Shown here one piece after another: positions 12,613 through 24,525 of a stretch of 64,000 nt of DNA (its first letter is position 1; the number at the start of each line of letters is the position of its first letter). The position numbers and the translations under genes were made by a program. The notes beneath the pieces were generated by a model. The model had not been told where the DNA came from, did no database searches, and worked only from the letters and a program-made list of their open reading frames with translations. The stretch spans positions 2,170,001-2,234,000 of the forward strand of contig CATNEN010000033.1 in NCBI GenBank assembly GCA_950097015.1. The letters are read 5' to 3'. Origin of the DNA: Macrostomum hystrix. Lineage: Eukaryota; Platyhelminthes; Macrostomidae.

Positions 12613-13024
12613 TGACGATGATCTGCAGGGGTGAAGAGACATGGACATCCAACCGAAAATTGCGTCATTGGACGAGAAAATCTGTCTCTACCTTAGCTGG
12701 CCAACTTCTCAGCTTGACAGGCCTCAATCATTTTGGCCTCACAGTTTAAGCATGGGACACACAGGTCGGCACAAAAAACTCGAGAAATCCCCCAGAGGCC
12801 ATTGACCCCTGCTGGCTGGAATTGCAATCTGCTTCCCCCAGCTCGATCGGTGCCGCTAATCCTTGCGCAATCACGGCGATGGCCCGCGGTGCCACTTTAA
12901 TTGGAATGCTGTCGGATCAGAGCTCTGTGCTCACGTTTAATTTCCTTTTTTTAATTATGGCCCGCTCTAAATAACATTTCATTGGACCTATTTCACGGCC
13001 TGTCCTCAAAGACAGACATTAAAT
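12613..13024. other. No gene recognised
   Basis: Short unique spacer between the 18-bp and 17-bp arrays; nothing identifiable. Confidence 0.6.
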
Positions 13025-13026
13025 AC

Positions 13027-14467
13027 TGTCTGCCTGTCTGTGCTGGGTGTCTGTGTGTGCTGGGTGTCTGTGTGTGCTGGGTGTCTGTGTGTGCTGGGTG
13101 TCTGTGTGTACTGGGTGTCTGTGTGTGCTGGGTGTCTGTGTGTGCTGGGTGTCTGTGTGTGCTGGGTGTCTGTGTGTGCTGGGTGTCTGTGTGTACTGGG
13201 TGTCTGTCTGTGCTGGGTGTCTGTGTGTACTGGGTGTCTGTCTGTGCTGGGTGTCTGTGTGTACTGGGTGTCTGTGTGTGCTGGGTGTCTGTGTGTGCTG
13301 GGTGTCTGTGTGTACTGGGTGTCTGTGTGTGCTGGGTGTCTGTGTGTGCTGGGTGTCTGTGTGTGCTGGGTGTCTGTGTGTGCTGGGTGTCTGTGTGTAC
13401 TGGGTGTCTGTCTGTGCTGGGTGTCTGTGTGTACTGGGTGTCTGTCTGTGCTGGGTGTCTGTGTGTGCTGGGTGTCTGTGTGTGCTGGGTGTCTCTCTGT
13501 CAAGTGCTGGGTGTCTGTGTGTGCTGGGTGTCTGTGTGTGCTAGGTGTCTGTGTGTGCTGGGTGTCTGTGTGTGCTGGGTGTCTGTATGTGCTGGGTGTC
13601 TGTATGTGCTGGGTGTCTGTGTGTGCTGGGTGTCTGTGTGTGCTAGGTGTCTGTGTGTGCTGGGTGTCTGTGTGTGCTGGGTGTCTGTATGTGCTGGGTG
13701 TCTGTGTGTGCTGGGTGTCTGTGTGTGCTGGGTGTCTGTCTGTGCTGGGTGTCTGTCTGTGCTGGGTGTCTGTGTGTGCTGGGTGTCTGTGTGTGCTGGG
13801 TGTCTGTGTGTGCTGGGTGTCTGTGTGTGCTGGGTGTCTGTGTGTGCTGGGTGTCTGTGTGTGCTGGGTGTCTGTGTGTGCTGGGTGTCTGTGTGTGCTG
13901 GGTGTCTGTGTGTGCTGGGTGTCTGTGTGTGCTGGGTGTCTGTCTGCCTGTCTGTGCTGGGTGTCTGTGTGTGCTGGGTGTCTGTGTGTGCTGGGTGTCT
14001 GTGTGTGCTGGGTGTCTGTCAAGTGCTGGGTGTCTGTCTGCCTGTCTGTGCTGGGTGTCTGTGTGTGCTGGGTGTCTGTGTGTGCTGGGTGTCTGTGTGT
14101 GCTGGGTGTCTGTCAAGTGCTGGGTGTCTGTCAAGTGCTGGGTGTCTGTCTGTCTGTGCTGGGTGTCTGACTGTCAAGTGCTGGGTGTCTGTGTGTGCTG
14201 GGTGTCTGTCTGTGCTGGGTGTCTGTCTGTGCTGGGTGTCTGTCTGTGCTGGGTGTCTGTCTGTGCTGGGTGTCTGTCAAGTGCTGGGTGTCTGTCAAGT
14301 GCTGGGTGTCTGTCTGTCTGTGCTGGTTGTCTGACTGTCAAGTGCTGGGTGTCTGTCTGTCTGTGCTGGGTGTCTGTCTGTGCTGGGTGTCTGTCTGTGC
14401 TGGGTGTCTGTCTGTGCTGGGTGTCTGTCTGTGCTGGGTGTCCGTCTGTCTGTGCTAGGTGTCTGTC
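13027..14467. repeat. 17-bp minisatellite, about 84 copies
   Basis: The unit is GTGCTGGGTGTCTGTGT with variants (GTCTGTCT, TGTACTGG, TCAAGTGC). Because 17 is not a multiple of three but the unit lacks stops, every plus frame stays open and reads the same Cys/Val/Trp/Leu-rich peptide with a 17-residue period. Confidence 0.97.
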
Positions 14468-14539
14468 CTAACTGTGATTCCTCTATACTTTGATTTTTCG
14501 CCTCTGGTCCAGTCAGGAATCTTGCATCCTTCTATTTGA

Positions 14540-14875
14540 GTAGTCCTTACAGGCGTCTTGCTCTGCTCTTGGTTGAAAGCCCACTGCGCGATGCAGGCCT
14601 CTGAGACCACCGCAGCCAGAGCTCCGCTGGTGACCCAGTTCAGCCTGCGGTAAGCGGGAGCGGTCTCTTGACTGCCGATCAGTGTGTTGCCAGTTGTTCT
14701 CGGGCGAAACCGCAAACTGATTGTACTTTATCGATTCCCAATCGATCGCGGATTCCAAGGCACCAAGCAATGTGTGGCAGGCTGACACCAACCACAGCTG
14801 CACCCTGCTGCAGTGTCGGTTCAGTGGAATGGCGATGTCTTCGATGATGTCTTTGATGACAGCGCCGCCTATATT
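14540..14875 (-). other. Possible exons of an unrecognised minus-strand gene
   Basis: A splice-acceptor-like pyrimidine tract ending in ACAG lies at about 14876. It is followed by an open stretch starting IGGAVIKDIIEDIAIPLNRH, and later, in another frame, by a hydrophobic stretch containing RRLNWVTSGALAAVVSEACI that ends at a GTAAGG donor near 14550. Base composition is exon-like. The two parts need a small intron or a frameshift to join. I do not recognise the family, and it may be a decayed fragment. Confidence 0.3.
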
Positions 14876-14899
14876 CTGTAATAAAAATGTTTTTACTTC

Positions 14900-15830
14900 T
14901 CAACAAGTTAAGGACCTGTTAACTCACTACTGTAAGGTTGCATATATATATATTTTTACCATTAAAGTTTCACAAACACTTTTTATGCAGGTTGGTGTTC
15001 AGGCAGATCAGCTAGAGGATGAAGTGACCAGAGTTTAAGTAATGTGTTTGATTTAAGTACCCATATTTCAGACTAACCAATGGTCACTACTACTTTTAGT
15101 GACCATTATAGCAAGTAGTAGGGCATTTCTTGCTTTTGCTTTCAGAACATGACAATAAAAATAAAGACATCTAGATAAAGTGAAAGTCGTTTCAATTTGT
15201 AAAAAATGGAACCAACAACTATATAAAAATGAAAAGCAAACGAATCATCGGCTTGTTATACCGACATGACAATTGCTAAATCATGCACTTGAAATAACAG
15301 TTAGTTCAGGACCTCTCGACATTATTCTATACTACGCTCGTAGTGCTAATATAATAGAGTAAGTTCATATTTAGAATTCATCGTGCAATAAAGTGGATTG
15401 ACGTAAGGAAAAAGGACACTATGCTCAGCGCATTATAGGTTATAGCGTACGAATAGGATAGCATGGCTGAAAGGCAAAAACGTATTAAGTACAGTAAAGT
15501 AACTCTCTCCACTACAACATCTCTAATACTTCAAAACTCTACTCAGAGTAAAGTAACTAGTAATTTAAAGCTAATAAATAGTTGTCCTTGGCAAAACCTA
15601 ATAAATTAGTAGTAACAAAAACAGTTATGGAAGTACACGCGGTTGCACTAGACCGCGTTAGAGCTCTTATTACATGTGCTCGTTTTTACCTAACTATTTT
15701 TGTAAACACATAAGCGCTGTAAAGAACAAATAATTTGAATTGATGTTTTTAAAAACTAATACAATTTTATTAGAAAAAAAGTTGTCTAACGAAAAAGCTG
15801 GCGTTTAACTGCCCAGGTCATTTGCACCAG
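14900..15830. other. AT-rich, no gene recognised
   Basis: No coding signal. A perfect 11-bp inverted repeat with a 7-nt loop is at 15079-15107 (arms AATGGTCACTA and its complement). Confidence 0.6.
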
Positions 15831-15849
15831 CCAATCAGAGAGTGCCATT
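15831..15849 (+). promoter_or_regulatory. CCAAT box in an ER-stress-element-like arrangement upstream of PDIA3
   Basis: CCAAT, nine bases, then CCATT, about 150 bp before the PDIA3 start. The canonical ER stress element is CCAAT-N9-CCACG, so the spacing is exact but the second half keeps only three of five bases. A TGACGCGTG word, near to ATF6/XBP1-type sites, follows at about 15875. PDI genes are typical unfolded-protein-response targets; function here is inferred. Confidence 0.3.
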
Positions 15850-15983
15850 CTCGCCGCTCCTTTTGAAATGAGATTTGACGCGTGTAAATCAGCGCAAACT
15901 AATTTATTGTTAGTCTTCGACTTAGTAGCTCTGAGTTGTTTCTTTTTGCTTTCTTTGTTTCTAGCTTTTTATCTACCACTGTT

Positions 15984-18900
15984 ATGGCAAAGTTGCTGTT
16001 CGGCTGCATTCTCGCAGCTTTAACTGTGGCTGCTTTTGCATCTGACGTTCTGGAGTTCACGGATTCCAACTTTGATTCTCGAATCAAAGAGCTCGATATA
16101 GCACTAGTTGAGTTTTATGCCCCATGGTGAGTTTACGTAAAATCCATATTGTTAATTCTTAATTATATAAATGAGCTACTTAGTAACCAGTCGATGTCTT
16201 CCCTGATGGTTATGCATTTTAAACAGTAGGCCTAGCTGCATTGTACATGGTTTTCATAAAAGTTGTTTTTTTCTTATAAAATAGTAAAAATTTAGTAACA
16301 GTTTTATTCTTATTAGCTGTAAAATAAATGAGTGAAAGATTAATCTGCTAAAAAAGCCATGTATACATGATAATAGGTGGCATAATTTTTTTACATTTTA
16401 CAATTTGTATCCAAATGATAAATTACATGATCTACATTCTATAATGTCTCGTGCAATAATTTCATGTCAAATAGCCCATACCAATGATGTAGACCTAGTT
16501 GTTTCAATTTTACTAAAAGTGCATTAAGCTTTTAAGCTTAGTTTTTTATTTTCTACTAACCATGGTAGTTAGCTATATCTCGTATCTAATTATAGGCTCA
16601 ACTTGCTATAAAATGACAGTGTGTAATATAAACACCCAGAACAAGTGACAGATGGCGGGTGCAGAAGCAGGTTGGGTCCGGGAGCTATGGCAACACTACC
16701 TGCTTCAACAACTATATCATCCTGACCAGGATGGGATAACCCACTACTAGCTAGATTTGGGGGACTTTCCCCAGCTTCATCACCATTCTCACTTCCTACC
16801 ATCACTCAACAGAGAAAAAAAACAAAGATTCTAATCAAGGGGAAAGAAACCATAGGAAAAATGGAGAAACTTTGAATTGCAAATCAGATCATAAATTAAT
16901 TTAAATTAGTGACAGCCTTTATATACATAGAAATCTAACTAACTAATACTTAAGTCAGCACTAAGCTAATTGCTATCACCAACAATCTATCTGAGAAACA
17001 AATTTAAGTAAATAAATAATTAGAAACTCAGCTATGGCCTTTGCCACTGATGACAGATCCAGCACAGCCAGTCTTCAAGCACCAGTCAGCAGAACAGAAG
17101 CACAGGGTGGCCAGGCAGGTCCAGCAGCTTGGATGTACAGGTCGATAACCCAGGCCGCTCTGCAAATACTGGTCGGTCAGGCAGGATAGCCAACAATGGA
17201 CGGTAGAGGCCAATGCAGGGCACAGCCAGGTAGGATGCAGAATGTTGCAGGACGCAGGATGCGGCAGGACATAGGATGAAGGCACCATATCAGAAGAAGA
17301 CTCACGGCGATGTTGACTCACAGTTGGTAGATGAAGTAGTACAGTCTCAGTGTTGGTGGTACTTGGTGTTTAGTCAGTGGTAATGAGCACGGTAAACATG
17401 GTGGGACCTCCAAATAAATGTATGTAACACTCAAGGACTCGAAGGCTCAAATAACTTAATAAGAGTAAGGTTGGATTTGTGTAGCGGCGATGGACTGTCT
17501 AGTTATTTATTAAGATGTCGGTCATAACCTGCAAAGTTATTTAGATTGCCTTGTCTTAGTAGAAAAGTCTTAATTAAGCTCTAGCACTCAATATGCATCC
17601 AACACAACTTGTAACTGGCTAGGCCGAGGCATGAAATACTCAGCGAATCAGATTTTAAATATGGTGCACAGATATATGAAATATGGTATGCGACAACCGG
17701 ACTTTCAATAGTTGCATAAATAATGAATAATATATACTGTCATAGATTTAATATAGATAAATAGGAGACATTACACATAGACAAAATTCACTAAGAATAC
17801 AAAAATGCAATTCACATAGAAACTAAGAATTCCTAGACAAATAACGACAAACTACAATTACAAAATAAATGAAATTGTCACAATATAATTTACTCTAGCC
17901 AAATAGTTGCATTTGTCAATCCTGTACTTTCCTTGCACTTATTGTTTAGTACCTAATGTTTGCAAATATGGAAGAGACAGAGCACTATATATTTGCATTG
18001 CTTACATACACAGCAAAATGCCAGTGCTTTCCTCATTATAATATGACTCATACATGCGCAACACCCGGCCGAACCAGCCGGGTGAAACGAGGGCCAAGCA
18101 AGGTAAGTCGCAAAAACCAATTGACCAAGCGCAAAAAATGAAAGGGGGGACCAAGGGACACAAAAGGAAGGCGTGAAGAAAAGGAAAAAGGGGAGAGAAA
18201 AAGAGAGCAACTATATTAAATTTTGTTGTGTTGCTTTACCTTGTCTATTTAAATATAGCCATGCAATAGCAAAAATGTTATTATAATTTTTTGTAACATA
18301 AGTTAAAATAAGTTAAAATTTGTCAAAGAATAATATTCACGAGAATAAACAAATTAGCAGAGTAGAAGTCATACAGGCCAAATGGAGATAACTGTATGAC
18401 TATAGCTTATACTAAAAATAACAATGAAGTGGAACAACGGTGGGCACTCACTGACTTAGTTCCCAGGTCAGGCATGCATTTTTAATTACAACTCGATTAA
18501 AATGCTTGATCTGTGTCTCTAACCTAGCTCATCACCAAGGCAATGACTAAAATTTGACTAGACAGGCTACTAAGGCATTTTGTTTTGTCTATAGCTAGAT
18601 TCAACTATGATGCTAACATGGGACGTAATCCTGATTTCTGCAAGCGCAGCAAACTGATTACAAATTTACCAACATCTGAAACTAGTCATGAGAAAATAAA
18701 CAATCGACATATATGCATTGTTAAGACACAAACCCGATAGGCTAATGAAATACGGTCAACATCTATTGCAATCAGGTGTGGCCACTGCAAGCGTCTGGCG
18801 CCTCAGTATGAGGAGGCCGCCACCCGGCTAAAGTCCAATGACCCGCCAGTGCCGCTGGTTAAAGTCGACTGCACAGCCGAGACCGCCGTGTGTGGCAAAT

Positions 18901-21175
18901 TCGGCGTCAGTGGCTACCCGACGCTGAAGATCTTCAAGAACGGCGAACTCTCCTCCGACTATAACGGGCCTCGCGAAGCCGATGGCATTGTGAAGTACAT
19001 GAAGTCCAAAGCCGGACCGACCTCGCGTCAGCTGAAGGAAGCCGACGGCCTGGACAAACTGCTAGCTGGCCAGGAGCCATTCATTGTCGCATTCTTCTCC
19101 AGCGAGACAGCCAGCGGTCTCGCCGCCTTCAAGCAGGCTGCCGATGCGCTCAGCGAAGATTTTGCATTCGCCCACAGCGTGTCAGCCGATATCAACGCTA
19201 AGTTTGGATTCAATGATCAGATTGTCATCATGCGGCCAACTGTGCTGCACAACAAGTTCGAGCCTAACAACCTGGCCTATAGCGGCGCCTTGGACTCCTC
19301 TTCCATTCGCAGCTGGATCGAGGGCAACGTGTAAGTTAATTGCGCTGATTCTCCTGCTCAAACAGGTCTGCTCTATTAGTTTGTGCACATTCGTTTACTC
19401 AGATTTCTTTTAGTGAAATAGTCATACCTCGTTTTTCTGTTAAGCACGATCTAAGACCCTGATTTGAAACTATTAAAACTGAAGCCCTATAAGCTTAAAG
19501 TCCCACATAATTAAATCATACTACTGTGTGATAAATAGCTTCATAATTCCATAATTGCAATCCGATATCCTCCACTAATTGGGATTTTGATTTGGAGTGG
19601 CGAACCAGTAGCGCACACGACTTTCGTATCAAAGTCCATGAGTTCGAATCCACGGCTGGGTAATATTACGCTTGTATTTAAAAACGCAGCCGGTTGCTTG
19701 TCTGTTGCCAAATGATAGTCTTCTAGGATCTATTTGTCACAAGTTTATCGTTGATTTATATCAAAGCACAAATAAAATAAACCCAATTGGCTATCATGAC
19801 GCAGATACGGCCTAGTGGGTCACCGCACCTCCGGCAACAGCAAGTACTTCAAGCAGCCCCTGGTCACCGCATACTACGGCGTTGACTACGAGCGCAACCC
19901 TAAGGGCACCAACTACTGGCGCAACCGCATCATGAAGGTGGCTAAGAAGTACGCCGACTCCGGACTGCACTTCTCTGTGGCCAACGGCAAGACTTTGAGC
20001 TTTGAACTGTCCGAGTTTGGCATCGACTCGCCCGACGAGCAGAAGGTGTACATTGCCGCCAAGAATCACGCTGGACAGAAGTTCAAGATGGCCGAAGATT
20101 TCAGGTTGGTTGAATATTGCAACAATTAGCAGCTGTATAAATCCATAAACTGTTTATTTGAATTTAGAATTTATAGTTCACTGGGTTTTTTACCTTCTGC
20201 AGTCAGGGTCGTGCCTCAAAGTTGTAAGTTAGCGCTATCTTGTATTTAAATTTGTGCTCGGTTAAAGACTTTTCCTAGTCTCACTGTTTTTTTTTGTATG
20301 CGGAGGCTTTGGATTACCTCACGTCCGAACTGGCACTGAGCTTGTTGGATTCAGTTGAACCTAGCTCTGCCTAATCCTTTGCCGCCACGTGTCACTGCTG
20401 CACAAGCTGTCCTCAGCAACAGCTGGCTTCGATACTAAGGCCAAGGAAAACGAAGATCCCGTTATCTAATTTATATTCTAAGAAGAAAACAAATGTTTTC
20501 TTGCAATACACATTCGAATAGTCGTAGTTAATTTTTGCTCGATGAAAATTAGTGCTAGAAAAAATTCCTCTGGTTCGGAAGATTCCTTTCGATACTTTTT
20601 TCTTCAAACATGATTACTTATTACTGTTTAAAGTCTTCAGTAGTCTGTATAGCGCATGAGTTCTAATTTTACGATTACAATTATTTAATCCGCACCGCAG
20701 CATGGAGACTTTCGACGCCTTCCTGTCGGACATGCAGGCCGGCCGCCTGACCCCCTACCTGAAGTCTGAGCCTGAGCCAGAGTCCCAGTCGGCCCCAGTC
20801 AAGGTGGCCGTAGCCAAGAACTTTGACAAGCTGGTCAACGATCCCACCAAGGATGTCCTGATTGAGTTCTACGCTCCCTGGTGCGGCCACTGCAAGTCTC
20901 TGGCGCCAAAGTATGACGAGCTGGCTGAGAAGCTGGCCGGCGAGCCGGACATTGTCATCGCCAAGATGGACGCCACCGCCAACGATGTCCCCGCGCCCTA
21001 CGACGTGCGCGGCTTCCCCACAATCTACTTCGCTCCGAAGGGCGGCAAGTCGCAGCCCAAGCAGTACAACGGCGGCCGCGAGGTCAATGAGTTCATCACC
21101 TACCTGGCCAAGGAGGCCACGGACGAACTGCGCGGCTTCGACCGGTCCGGCAATCTCAAGAGGCACGACCTGTAG
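15984..21175 (+). CDS. PDIA3: Protein disulfide-isomerase A3 (ERp57), four exons
   Basis: ER-lumen thiol oxidoreductase that forms and rearranges disulfides in glycoproteins, in vertebrates working with calnexin and calreticulin. join(15984..16126, 18776..19330, 19805..20104, 20701..21175) gives 490 aa in phase throughout (human about 505). A signal peptide covers about residues 1-19. The a domain has CGHC at 49-52, redox-inactive b and b' follow, and a' has CGHC at 394-397. The segment from [10 protein letters not shown] to YLKSEP is diagnostic of ERp57. The protein ends KRHDL, not the usual KDEL/HDEL/QEDL. Intron 1 (2.6 kb) splits the Trp codon just before the first CGHC. A pyrimidine tract ending TTTCTAG at about 15962 could be a 5'UTR or trans-splice acceptor. 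The upstream open extension lacks an ATG. Confidence 0.96.
16127..18775 (+). other. PDIA3 intron 1
   Basis: AT-rich 2.6-kb intron with GTGAGT donor and CAG acceptor. Its short open frames on both strands (about 16590-16805, 17028-17321, 17953-18210) are unsupported; GC-richer patches there may be old transposon pieces. An 8-bp perfect stem with a 7-nt loop lies at 18062-18084. Confidence 0.75.
19595..19662 (+). repeat. tRNA-like (SINE head) sequence in PDIA3 intron 2
   Basis: An A-box-like TGGCGAACCAGTAGCGCAC is followed by a perfect B box GTTCGAATCC (19642-19651), the internal promoter layout of tRNA genes. The T-arm does not pair well, so this looks like a tRNA-derived SINE remnant or pseudogene. 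It shares the stretch around TCGAATCCACGGC with the head of the SINE at 55.8 kb. Confidence 0.35.
20203..20223 (+). other. Possible 21-nt microexon in PDIA3 intron 3
   Basis: Exactly 21 nt between a strong acceptor (CTTCTGCAG) and a consensus donor (GTAAGT). Included, it keeps phase and inserts seven residues at the b'-a' boundary. Skipping it gives a length matching my recollection of insect ERp60, so it would be an alternative cassette. Could be chance. Confidence 0.35.
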
Positions 21176-22942
21176 AAGCTCCGCCTAGGTGGGACTTCTT
21201 TATCCAAGTTAAATTAGCTTTGGAATGCGGAACTGAGTGAAACAACATCTGCTCATTCATTTAAGTTGCGATCTAGAGATGACGTTGGGGTTAAACTGTC
21301 ACAACTCTAGGTGCGGGAATTTTACATTCTCCCTCACATGATGATAGGACTAAAGATTTGGATCATGTGATTAACAATCAAACCAAGTATGGATTAAAAT
21401 CTTACAATCTTTCCTGTTTAGCTATATTGTTAGTTTACTAAATTAATATCTGCCTTAACATATTTTGAAAGCGCTGCAGTGTCTATTCGAGCACAATTTT
21501 CTATAATTAGCACGCATTGATATCAACGGGCAAAGCTCACACACAAACACAGAATCCAGGCTTCCATTACATTTTAAAAGCTGCCCGCCACGCAGTCTCC
21601 CGTGTGCTCACCTGTTCATTAATAGACTGATCGTGTTGTCATTTATATTCCGTTCTACTCGCATAACAAGTTGGCAAAGCCTCCAATACAAAGAGCCTAC
21701 GAATCGAAGCCAGCCGTTCAAATAAGAAATCAAAATTGTTAAACTGCCTGTCCATTTTTTCATTCTTCAAATTGTTTTACGCAGTTTTCTTATAATTGGC
21801 CATAGTGAACTATTATTGAACCATTGATCATAGAGGCTAGAACAAATTCAACTAATTCAATAGCCCCGTTAATGCGGTGCCAAACCCCTTTAACTTCAGT
21901 TAAAATTGTTACATTGATAGTGTAGTATATTATAGTTTAACCGATTTTTTCTATCGTTTTGTTTTTTAATGATCACTTTTTTTCTTCTTTGTTGTGGTTT
22001 GACCCAGTAGCTAGACAGTTGCCATAATCCATAGCCTTAATCCCCCGGTTCTGGTGAGGCGCACATCACACGTTTATTTAATTGATAGGTTTATGACGGT
22101 GGTCACTCTGTTATGACAAAACACCTGCTCTATCTAGCTGTTGTTCGGGTGAATTGTGCAAACCAAATCATAATTTATTTGCCAATCCATGTGCAACTGA
22201 TGCAGCAAATACACAGCCGCACTGCCTGGAACACCAGCAAAGTATAACAATGCTTAATTTTTTTGAATTGCGCGTAGATTGTCGCGTCCCATTTAAATCT
22301 TAAAAGACGACGAAAGCTGTTAAAGTTTTTATTTTATTGATTGCCTAGCTGAGCTTCTAGGCTTACTGAATATATGTTATATGTATAACAATAACTTTAT
22401 TAAGGACACTAAATATACTTTGAATAATACACTTATGTACATGCTCTTGATGAACACGACCAGACAGGTAATCAAATTTAATCAGCAATCTAAATAGATT
22501 TACAGTATCTAGGTCATAAACTTATGTGATTCCCCCTTCGTTTGACTCGTTCGCAATTGAATAGAACTGTTGTGCCCTACGATGAGAAAGTCTGAGATAA
22601 GCGTGACATAGGAGTCAAGTCACGGTACGCGATTTAGGGGAAAACGAATTACGTCCTCGGTATTCAGAGAGGCTAGTGTGGAACACAAAAGCAGAATAAA
22701 TATATGTATACATAATAGTGTAATCATAAACAACACGATCATAAGTAGATCCAATGACAGTTATCTTGTACAAGTCTGTTTTGAAAATGTATTAAATCGA
22801 AAAAATAATAGATTTTGCAAATTAATAAACAAAATAGCAAAACGTTCAGGTCAGTGCCGAAGCGTCAGTAGTCGAACGCAAATCTACTAAGTCAACTAAA
22901 AAGACAATGAGAAACGGCCAGTAACCTCGATCCGCTCTCGCG
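21176..22942. other. AT-rich spacer between PDIA3 and CHMP1
   Basis: The convergent 3' regions of the two genes. No coding signal. Minus-strand AATAAA words at about 22394 and 22336 could serve CHMP1, though about 550-600 bp past its stop. Confidence 0.55.
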
Positions 22943-24043
22943 CTAGTTCTGGCGAAGAGCGGCCAGGCGTTGGGACAGCTCGTCCTGGAAAATATAAAAA
23001 AAGATCAAATTAGATTTCATAAACCAGGCGCAAAATCTATTTTTAGTCTTGTGGCGGGAGTTGTATGCTACAGGGTGAGGAAACATGGGGTGGTGGGTCT
23101 ACGCTAGCCAATCAGCTTTGAAAAACGGGGCAGGAAAATTGATCGACTGATAAATCGGACAATCGTGAGCTAAATACAAACAGCTCTTTGATGCCAACTA
23201 ACGCCCTAGGCACAAAGCAGCAAGAAAGCTATGATTGACTCACCTGCTCCCCGGTGGCCGTGGCTGTGCCAACAGTGGAGCGGCCGCCCTCTGGCATCTG
23301 CATTTTCAACTCGATGCCGGCCTCGTCGGCAGCCTCCTGCATCAGCAAGTTAACTTCGCCTTCCGGAGCAGTCAGTGTGGATGTGTTGCACATGGTGCTC
23401 TCCATCACCTGAGACTGCACGTCCAGATTTTCAAATTCGCGCTCAAATCGCTCCATCAGCTGAGAGATCTGCTCCAGGTTCATGCTCTTCATGGCCGCCT
23501 CCATGCCTTTCACTACGCCGGCCATGCTCTTGGTCACCTGAGGAGTTAGTGGCGTGTCGGTGAAAGAAAGCTCTCTTATCTATTTTTAGTTTTCGCTTAC
23601 CTCTTTTCTCTTCCCTCCTCATTTCTGTTTTGCAATCTCAACTCCTCACTGTTCCCATTATCATCCTTGTTCCCATTCTTTTCCGTGTTCCCTTCCTCTC
23701 CTCCGTTCCTCTCCGCTTTCCTGCTCCCCTCCTCTTGTCTTTTCTCCTCTTCCCCGTAGCCCGCCCTCACCTGCTTAGTAGTGACGGCTGTCTGCACGCG
23801 GGCGGCCACTGCGTCAATTCGGGAGGCCATGCGGCGATAGTTGAGTGCCTGGTTCTTTTGCCTGATGGAATTCTCGGCGTGGATCTTGGCGCCGTCCATG
23901 TTGCCCTTCTGGATGGCCGTTCGCAGCTTGTTCTTCTCAACCTTCTCGTCCTTTTCACACTTTTTAGCATTGCGCTCTAAATCTTTGGCGGCGAATTTCA
24001 AATTAAACAGATGCTTCTCCATGTTGTTACCGCTGCTGAACAT
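22943..24043 (-). CDS. CHMP1B: Charged multivesicular body protein 1 (ESCRT-III), three exons
   Basis: ESCRT-III subunit acting in membrane scission at endosomes, midbody and nuclear envelope, and recruiting VPS4 and spastin through its C-terminus. Complement of join(22943..22984, 23244..23537, 23771..24043): 202 aa, all introns phase 0, against 199 in human CHMP1B. MEKHLFNLKFAAKDLERNAK and IQKGNMDGAKIHAENSIRQK are CHMP1 hallmarks with basic N-terminal helices; the acidic C-terminal half ends in a MIT-interacting motif, DELSQRLAALR. The last exon codes only 13 residues. The start is the first ATG of exon 1, eight bases after a CCAG acceptor, implying a 5'UTR intron or trans-splice site at 24052. 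The N-terminus resembles CHMP1B more than CHMP1A. Confidence 0.95.
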
Positions 24044-24525
24044 CTTGAAGGCTGGAACTGGTGGGTGTTGCAAGCGGACTGAGGATTTACTCTAGCTCTT
24101 TCTCACACAGGTGCCAATATTTTATAATTTCCTAAAGCCCATTTCTAGTCAAAATTAGTTCTAGGGTCACACGAGAAGCCCCTGAATAGTACATTCTATG
24201 TTCTAGATCCGGTGTTCCCTTATTAGCTTGCCTGAATACGAGTTATATGATAAACTAGAAAATTCAAATAAACAAACTGATTAACTTTATAATGCGGATA
24301 ATAAAGAATGGCGAAAGCAAAATGATTGCACAGCAATTGTGAAAGACAAAACAATTTGAAATATTTATTTTGGGCGGTAAACTATTTAAGCAACGTTCTT
24401 TAAGACTTCTTTAGAGCACAAAAAGTACAAAAATATACAAGTAAAGCTAGCACTAAAGGGCAGAGTTTTGTAGATAAATTGTGTTGAGTTTGTAGGATAA
24501 TCTAACAATAGAATGTAGCTAGTGT
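24044..24525. other. Spacer between CHMP1 and PGS1
   Basis: Short AT-rich intergenic stretch. A minus-strand AATAAA (24364-24369) about 160 bp past the PGS1 stop is its likely poly(A) signal. No gene. Confidence 0.6.

Noticed and set aside
13006-14471. Several overlapping Cys/Trp-rich and Thr/Pro/His-rich open frames
   Set aside because: All are readings of the 17-bp minisatellite.
15936-15983. Upstream extension of the PDIA3 frame
   Set aside because: It starts at TTG, not ATG, and contains a probable acceptor; the ATG at 15984 begins a proper signal peptide.
19595-19662. Functional tRNA gene
   Set aside because: A and B boxes are present, but the T-arm and acceptor stem do not pair.
24044-24073. 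Ten-residue N-terminal extension of CHMP1
   Set aside because: Would start at TTG and crosses a splice acceptor; the ATG at 24043 fits the family.
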